DNA from: an uncultured Ruminococcus sp.
GTDB lineage: Bacteria > Bacillota > Clostridia > Oscillospirales > Acutalibacteraceae
Assembly: GCA_902762615.1 (NCBI GenBank)
Contig: CACWOX010000002.1
Coordinates: 156,163-220,162, forward strand
Direction: 5' to 3'
Length of the DNA stretch: 64,000 nucleotides
The notes beneath the pieces are model-generated. The model was not told the DNA's origin, searched no databases, and worked only from the letters and a program-made list of their open reading frames with translations. The position numbers and the translations under genes are program-made. Shown here piece by piece: positions 59,264 to 64,000 of the stretch. The stretch's first letter is position 1. Every line of letters starts with the position of its first letter.

Positions 59264-60070
59264 ATGGCAGCCAAGAAAAAATTACCTCAAATTTCATTCT
59301 GGAAAGCACTCGCTGTAGTTATGGCGATTCTTTTCCTTGACGCTATATTGAAATATTCCAGCGGTCTTGGGCAGAACAATTCTGCTGAAAAGATCATCAC
59401 AGAATATGCAAGTCAAAATGGCTTTACACTTGACGATTACCCTATGGACATCAGAGAAATGCTTGTACGCAACGATGAAACCAGACAATTCGTGACAAAT
59501 TACCCAAAGAAAATCACCCACTTCAAGCCTGATAAGCTGGACTTCAGCGAATACAAGGATTGCACTGAGCCACCGCATTTCATGCAATGGGACATGCGCT
59601 GGGGATATATGACATACAACGGCAATGTATTCGGACTGACCGGAAGTGCGCCAACATGCCTCTCGATGGTCGCTGTCTATGTGCTGCATAATACCGAAAT
59701 GACTCCTGTACACGTTACCAAATACGCGATAGGAAGCAACTGTGAAGGTAATCCTGAAAAGCTGCTTTCCGGCGGCGCGCGTGCCATGGGAATGAGCGTT
59801 GCGGAGGTTCCGCGCAACAATCAACGCCTTAGAGAAGCAGTCACTGAAGAAGGGTGTGCCGTCATATGCATGCTTAAAAGTCAGGAGCTATCGCAATTTA
59901 TAGTGATTAAAGGCATTAATAAAGAGGGTTATTTCGTAATCAACGATCCTTTCAGCAAAAAGCTCTCTGATAAAGACTATTCTTTTTCCGATCTGAACAA
60001 AAGCATCAAGCGAATCTGGAAGTATTCACCAATGGCTTCAACAACACAGAGTACCGCTGCATCACAATGA
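59264..60070 (+). CDS. Membrane-anchored C39-like protein without catalytic Cys and His
   Basis: The product has 268 residues. An N-terminal membrane anchor (about 11-32) precedes a papain-like C39_2 domain (about 100-250). The family's QWDxRWG motif is present at 109-114, followed by the site where active members read GCGPTxLAM. Here it reads GSAPTCLSM, so the nucleophile position is S128 and a cysteine occurs only at C132. The catalytic His position, usually GHFIV, reads SQFIV (Q211). D228 in INDPF is kept. It is thus probably a non-catalytic member that binds peptide or wall. AAAGGTG precedes the ATG. It lies between yabP and a PBP gene. Confidence 0.82.
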   Translation: MAAKKKLPQISFWKALAVVMAILFLDAILKYSSGLGQNNSAEKIITEYASQNGFTLDDYPMDIREMLVRNDETRQFVTNYPKKITHFKPDKLDFSEYKDCTEPPHFMQWDMRWGYMTYNGNVFGLTGSAPTCLSMVAVYVLHNTEMTPVHVTKYAIGSNCEGNPEKLLSGGARAMGMSVAEVPRNNQRLREAVTEEGCAVICMLKSQELSQFIVIKGINKEGYFVINDPFSKKLSDKDYSFSDLNKSIKRIWKYSPMASTTQSTAASQ

Positions 60071-60092
60071 AATTTCGCATAATATGCCATTT

Positions 60093-60135
60093 CCCTTCAA
60101 ACAATAGTAAAGAAATTGTTTGAAGGGGTTTTTTT
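60093..60135 (+). terminator. Terminator-like hairpin abutting the PBP start codon
   Basis: CCCTTCAAACAAT (60093-60105) pairs perfectly with ATTGTTTGAAGGG (60115-60127), followed by G and seven T. The T-run ends at the base before the PBP ATG. The 3' arm contains AAGGGG, the only SD of that gene. Confidence 0.85.
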
Positions 60136-61731
60136 ATGGAAAAACGCATCGCAGGGTTATTCTGCTTCATGCTGTTCATTTGTGCAGTACTGATCGGAAG
60201 AATTGTCATTATCGACACCCATGACGATTACATTTCGGCAGCCGAAAACCACAGCACATACAGTCTGACGCTTGCCAAAACACGAGGAAAGATTTACGAC
60301 CGCGACGGAGTGGCACTTGCCGGCGGAGCCTCCTGCCTCAAAGCGCTTATCATACCGTCATCAAAGGTTTCCGCCGAGCTGATGGGAAAACTTCAGCCCG
60401 AAAAATACAAATCTATTGAAAACAAAATGAGAGAGGTCTATCCATTTGTCACCGACGTGGAAGACGGCAGCTGCGAATGTGACGGGGTAACCGTTTATCG
60501 CGTGCCTCAAAGATATTCCGACCATTCACTCGCCGTTCATCTGGTGGGATGGTGCGGCAAGAACGGCGGCGAAAGCGGCATTGAGAGGGCGTATGACGAT
60601 TGGCTGAGTGATGCTGAAGGTGAATTATCGGTAACATGCCGTGTAAGCGCATCAGGAAGAAGCCTTGACGGAGCAGACAGAGAAATCACCGATACCACAC
60701 GCAATTCCAACCGAGGAGTTATGCTGACCATTGACAGCAATATCCAAAATATCGCAGAAACAGCCGCAGCAAAGCACATCGAATGTGGCGCCGTTGTCAT
60801 TACGGACATACAATCAGGCGAAATACTGGCGCTGGCAAGTTTCCCGAGCTACAATCGCAACGACATTGCCTCCGTGTTAAACGACAATCATTCTCCGCTC
60901 GTCAACCGAGCTGTGGCAGCCTACAACGCCGGCTCGGTATTCAAGCCGGTAGTAGCCGCAGCAGCGCTTGAAAACGGCTTTGACCCTGATGATGAATACG
61001 AATGTGCAGGTACCGTGCAGATTGGCGATACCACAATGGGGTGCATTAAACACACTCCGCACGGTACAGTCAATTTGGAGAAAGCCATCTCCCATTCCTG
61101 CAACACATATTTTATCAATTTGTCGAAGCAGACAGGCGGCAGCGCCATTCTCAAAATGGCGGAGAAGTTAGGTTTTGGCAGCCCAACCAAATTGGGCAGT
61201 CACTACAGTGCTTCCAAGGGAACGCTTCCGGAATCCGGCATTCTGAGCCGTCCTGCCGAGCTTGCCAATTTTTCATTCGGGCAGGGCAGTCTCACTGTAA
61301 CTCCCATTCAGGTAGCAGGCATGATCACCGCAATTGCAAGGGGCGGAGAATACATCGAGCCATTTGTTGTCATGGGACTGACCGATGAGCAGATGAATAT
61401 TATCTCTCAGCCATTCGCGCCGGAAAAACACAGGGCAATGAGCAAATCCACTGCCGAAATTATAGGAGAATGTATGCGCACTGCGGTACTGGAAGGTACG
61501 GCAAAAGCGGGAGCCTCCGACAGGATAACTTCCGCCGCCAAGACCGGCACGGCTGAGACGGGAATTATTAAAAACGGAAGAAAGATTAACCAGGCGTGGT
61601 ACGCCGGATTCTTTCCGTATGAAGCGCCACAGTATGCCTGCGTGGTACTTGCCGAGGACGGAACCTCCGGAGGCGGCTCGGCAGGACCAGTATTTAAAGA
61701 AATAGCAGAGCGAATCAGTATGCTTCACTGA
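60136..61731 (+). CDS. Class B penicillin-binding protein (SpoVD/FtsI/PBP2-like)
   Basis: The product has 531 residues. A membrane anchor (about 5-27) is followed by the TRGKIYDRDG motif at 49-58, a pedestal-like region and a transpeptidase domain (about 195-525). Active-site motifs are S267-V-F-K270, S321-C-N323 and K469-T-G471. It cross-links peptidoglycan with a SEDS partner. It lacks PASTA domains and is shorter than typical SpoVD or PBP2. The location next to sporulation genes suggests a role in the spore cortex, but this is inference. The start is ATG 60136, with AAGGGG in a hairpin. Confidence 0.9.
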   Translation: MEKRIAGLFCFMLFICAVLIGRIVIIDTHDDYISAAENHSTYSLTLAKTRGKIYDRDGVALAGGASCLKALIIPSSKVSAELMGKLQPEKYKSIENKMREVYPFVTDVEDGSCECDGVTVYRVPQRYSDHSLAVHLVGWCGKNGGESGIERAYDDWLSDAEGELSVTCRVSASGRSLDGADREITDTTRNSNRGVMLTIDSNIQNIAETAAAKHIECGAVVITDIQSGEILALASFPSYNRNDIASVLNDNHSPLVNRAVAAYNAGSVFKPVVAAAALENGFDPDDEYECAGTVQIGDTTMGCIKHTPHGTVNLEKAISHSCNTYFINLSKQTGGSAILKMAEKLGFGSPTKLGSHYSASKGTLPESGILSRPAELANFSFGQGSLTVTPIQVAGMITAIARGGEYIEPFVVMGLTDEQMNIISQPFAPEKHRAMSKSTAEIIGECMRTAVLEGTAKAGASDRITSAAKTGTAETGIIKNGRKINQAWYAGFFPYEAPQYACVVLAEDGTSGGGSAGPVFKEIAERISMLH

Positions 61732-61754
61732 TTGTTCTACATGATACGAAAAAA

Positions 61755-61792
61755 CCATCGGCTTTTTGCAATATCAAACCGATGGGCTTTGA
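61755..61792. terminator. Weak terminator after the PBP gene
   Basis: CCATCGG (61755-61761) pairs with CCGATGG (61779-61785), followed by GCTTT on the plus strand. Confidence 0.45.
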
Positions 61793-61808
61793 ATTCACGA
61801 TGAAAAAA

Positions 61809-62063
61809 TTATTTTATAAGAGCCTTAATCATCTCGGCTCCAAATTCCACAATGAAATTGATGAGCATTATGACAGCCGTCATGCCGCCAAGAAAAAGAA
61901 TCAAAAGCACTGCTTGCTTCCATACAGGCAATTTGCTGTATTGGTCAGATAATTCCTCCTGCGTTACGCCAATAGCTGCTTCTTCTATGCCGTTCTCAGA
62001 TGCGTTGCTGTCCGTGTCGAAGGATGCCTCATCTTCCATGATTTCACTTTTTTCCTCACTCAT
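61809..62063 (-). CDS. Small acidic single-pass membrane protein
   Basis: The product has 84 residues. An acidic N-terminal half (Glu/Asp/Ser-rich) is followed by one membrane segment (about 50-73) and a short tail ending KALIK. No family was recognised. GAGGTG lies 8 bases before the ATG at 62063; the GTG at 62072 overlaps that SD. It follows the ComEA-like gene after 18 bases. Confidence 0.65.
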   Translation of the reverse strand: MSEEKSEIMEDEASFDTDSNASENGIEEAAIGVTQEELSDQYSKLPVWKQAVLLILFLGGMTAVIMLINFIVEFGAEMIKALIK

Positions 62064-62081
62064 AAAAATCACCTCAATCCA

Positions 62082-62477
62082 TTAATCACTTAATCTGCAA
62101 TATGGTCTTATGTTTTCCAGCGTCTTTTCGCCTATGCCGTCCACTTTAATCAGCTCGTCCACCGATACAAATTTCCCTGCCTGCTCACGGTATTCTACGA
62201 TCCTTTGGGCTTTGATTTCTCCGATCCCGGGCAGGAATTCGGCAAGCTGTGCAGCGGAGGCAGTATTAATATTAACGGTTGCGCCCTCTGTTCGCTCTGC
62301 AGAGCTTTCGGCTTCTTCTGAATTACTTGAAACGGATATTCCCACATTGTAATCACACTGGCGGATGATTTCGGATGCGCTGTAGTTTGCCTCTAACACG
62401 TTAAATATCGACAAAAATGCACAGCCAAAAAGACAAATCGCTACGGTTATGGCAAGGCATATTTTTTCTTTGCTCAA
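62082..62477 (-). CDS. ComEA-like helix-hairpin-helix protein
   Basis: The product has about 131 residues. One membrane segment (about 7-28) is followed by a Ser/Glu-rich linker and a ComEA-type double helix-hairpin-helix domain (about 67-127). The domain reads VNINTASAAQLAEFLPGIGEIKAQRIVEYRE, then VDGIGEKTLENI. In ComEA this domain binds DNA at the cell surface during uptake. Without other competence genes nearby, a role in uptake is possible but unproven. GGGAGG lies 9 bases before the TTG at 62477; a TTG at 62486 touches that SD. Confidence 0.83.
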   Translation of the reverse strand: MSKEKICLAITVAICLFGCAFLSIFNVLEANYSASEIIRQCDYNVGISVSSNSEEAESSAERTEGATVNINTASAAQLAEFLPGIGEIKAQRIVEYREQAGKFVSVDELIKVDGIGEKTLENIRPYCRLSD

Positions 62478-62496
62478 AAGATCCAACCTCCCGCCG

Positions 62497-63195
62497 TCAA
62501 TCAGGCTTCATACAGCTGCTGATATCCGATGGCGCTTGGGCAATCGAAAAACATTCTCTTGAGCTGACTATTATATGATCCAGCAGCTTAACGTCAATCG
62601 TGTTGAGAGCGTTGACAATAACCTGTGTCGTTTTCAGATCATCTCTGGAAGGATAAGCACATCCTCTTGGGTGATTGTGCGCAACAACGGCATACACGGC
62701 ATTTGAATCGAGCAAAATATGCACGATCTTCCGCAAATCCACGGTTGACGAATTGACTGTCCCTTTTGAAACAAAATCAAACCTTATCATTTTCTCATTC
62801 TTGTCAAGGCATACCAAAAGGAAATGCTCGACCGTCTTGCCAATAAAACACTTGGGTACAAAATCCTTAATTTCATCCATACCCTTAATTTTCTTTTTAA
62901 CGTCGTGATCGACCTGAACCCGACGAGCGATCTGAGGTACCATCGACAGCAGCACTGCGCTGTTCCGGCTGATTCCTTCAATATGGGACAGTTCCATCAC
63001 AGGAGCTTCCAGCACCTCGCTCATGGAGCCGAAATAATTAAAAAGACGGAAGGCAGCGGTGTCGGTATCTCCTTTTCTCACCGAATAAAGCAACAGCAGT
63101 TCTATCAGCTCCTGGTTACAAAAATCTTCCGCTCCGCTTTCCTTCAGACGATTCATTAGCATTTCCCTGCGGCTTTCAGTAGCTGTATCAGCCAT
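62497..63195 (-). CDS. radC: RadC-family protein with intact JAMM motif
   Basis: The product has 232 residues. Helix-hairpin-helix-like N-terminus (about 10-100) and a RadC MPN domain (about 110-228). The metal site is complete: HNHPRGCAYPSRDD, with the glutamate in TVEHFLLV upstream. The family's role is unclear despite its name; DNA repair was disputed. It is the second RadC homologue in the window. GGAGG lies 13 bases before the ATG at 63195. It precedes the comEA-like gene by 19 bases. Confidence 0.92.
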   Translation of the reverse strand: MADTATESRREMLMNRLKESGAEDFCNQELIELLLLYSVRKGDTDTAAFRLFNYFGSMSEVLEAPVMELSHIEGISRNSAVLLSMVPQIARRVQVDHDVKKKIKGMDEIKDFVPKCFIGKTVEHFLLVCLDKNEKMIRFDFVSKGTVNSSTVDLRKIVHILLDSNAVYAVVAHNHPRGCAYPSRDDLKTTQVIVNALNTIDVKLLDHIIVSSRECFSIAQAPSDISSCMKPD

Positions 63196-63241
63196 TACAA
63201 AATCAGCTCCTCCCGCCAATAATAGAAATTCATACCGTTAA

Positions 63242-64000
63242 TCAAGAACCAAATTTAAGCAATACGATCAACAGAATGATGCCGACAACCGCCAGCGAAA
63301 TCCCCCAGACAGCGGCAAAGAGAATCCAGAATTGCTTCATGGTCAGACTGCCGACCTTCATCTCCACCTTGCGGTTGACAAAGGCTTCAAGACGTTCATG
63401 CTCCTGCTCGCCGAAGGCGTTGCGGATAAAATCCTTATTGTATTTCTTACTGTTGTAATCGTAAGTATAACTTTTGCTGATATATGTCCCTTTGACAAAC
63501 TGACCGCTGTTATTGTGATAACAGTAATCATAAAACACCGTAAACATTGCAATCAAAGGCAGCAGAGAGTCGTATTGCGGAACGATATGCACAATATACC
63601 AGTCAAGATTGTCAACCACCTTCCGGGTGCGTGTTATCTGTCCGATCTGAACATCATTCTCGTAGAGGGAAACCACCTCACGGTACCCGAGTTCTCTGTC
63701 GTATCCGTAAATAATCCTGTCTCCGAATGAGATACACATTCTGGAATCAAGGAAGCTCTTTCGCACGTCATAAAAGCACCCTATCGCATTTCCGTTAGCG
63801 TCAACAACCTGATACTGGCTGAATTTCTGCTCGCCTTCGATAAGATACTTGAATGGCACTGATGACTCCGCGAGATTATCTATCAGGCTGTATTTGGTCT
63901 GAAAAACCATATTCCCGTTCGGGTCTGTCATGATTACCTTATTATTCTTATCAATCCCCATTGGAAACCATGTGGCATTTGCACGATAAAGCAAATTGCT
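63242..64000 (-). CDS. LURP-one/scramblase-like fold membrane protein (probably 5'-partial)
   Basis: At least 250 residues are visible and the frame stays open to the window edge; a TTG at 63994 is a possible but unproven start. The first part has repeated beta-strand patterns with NGNMVFQTK, DANGNAIGCF and FGDRIIYGYDRE, which resemble LURP-one/phospholipid-scramblase-like barrels (low certainty). A hydrophobic stretch lies near residue 140 and a strong membrane segment near the C-terminus (about 222-248). Function is unknown. Confidence 0.65.
   Translation of the reverse strand, partial: SNLLYRANATWFPMGIDKNNKVIMTDPNGNMVFQTKYSLIDNLAESSVPFKYLIEGEQKFSQYQVVDANGNAIGCFYDVRKSFLDSRMCISFGDRIIYGYDRELGYREVVSLYENDVQIGQITRTRKVVDNLDWYIVHIVPQYDSLLPLIAMFTVFYDYCYHNNSGQFVKGTYISKSYTYDYNSKKYNKDFIRNAFGEQEHERLEAFVNRKVEMKVGSLTMKQFWILFAAVWGISLAVVGIILLIVLLKFGS

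Overview
The window looks like chromosomal DNA of a low-to-moderate G+C Gram-positive anaerobe of the class Clostridia, most likely Oscillospirales/Ruminococcaceae. This is inference from gene content: the sporulation synteny yabP-yabQ-divIC-yabR, an A-type flavoprotein with a rubredoxin-type partner, formate-tetrahydrofolate ligase, acetate kinase, an Fe-S type PurF, T-box control of valS, and many consensus sigma-A promoters with 16-17 bp spacers. No phage, transposase, plasmid or CRISPR gene was seen. Most of the window is housekeeping DNA interrupted by blocks of surface-protein genes.

Layout. 0-1.4 kb: a gene cut by the window edge, two tRNA genes (Leu-CAA, Ala-GGC) behind one strong promoter, and yebC. 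1.5-3.3 kb: three related Pro/Gln-rich small membrane proteins. 3.3-6.3 kb: an O2/NO detoxification module (high-molecular-weight rubredoxin, Crp/Fnr-type regulator, FprA). 6.3-8.9 kb: a fusion of a Gfo/Idh/MocA oxidoreductase with a GH13 amylase. 9-14.5 kb: mltG with 5-formyl-THF cyclo-ligase and a DJ-1 protein, two acyltransferase-fold proteins and thymidylate kinase. 14.6-17.4 kb: a class I lysyl-tRNA synthetase with an added tRNA-binding domain, and a lipoprotein. 17.5-24.1 kb: a T-box controlled valS-folC-radC-like-rsmF-like operon. 24.2-30.4 kb: a membrane protein, galU, a RING-like zinc membrane protein and a 1056-residue LRR/Big_2 surface protein. 30.7-36.7 kb: a lipid glycosyltransferase, a PlsY homologue, proC, purF and purB.

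36.9-45.3 kb is an envelope-associated block. It holds a zinc-ribbon membrane protein and an LRR surface protein that share a roughly 90-residue Trp/Cys module, and between them two tandem SH3/serine-hydrolase proteins, tmcAL and ackA. 45.3-50.6 kb: a RodA/FtsW protein, then fhs-tsaE-tsaB-rpiB-dut. 50.6-54.3 kb: a SpoIIM-like membrane protein and divergent cell-wall hydrolases (M23 and Amidase_3). 54.3-57.8 kb: hpf, an orphan fumarase alpha subunit, an amidohydrolase and an S1-domain protein. 57.8-61.8 kb: divIC, yabQ, yabP, a C39-like protein without its catalytic residues, and a SpoVD/FtsI-type PBP. 61.8-64 kb: a small membrane protein, a ComEA-like protein, an intact RadC and a gene that runs off the edge.

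No single unmistakable new system is present. The best candidates for undescribed biology are the shared Trp/Cys module, the oxidoreductase-amylase fusion with its terminator-like leader, the cysteine-rich PurF propeptide, two enzyme families carried as apparently inactive paralogues (RadC, C39), and a terminator-like hairpin whose U-tract abuts the PBP start codon. All functions are from sequence reading alone; no database search was run. Gaps over about 300 bases are described as entries (23668-24224 through the T-box, 33403-33776, 52491-52795).
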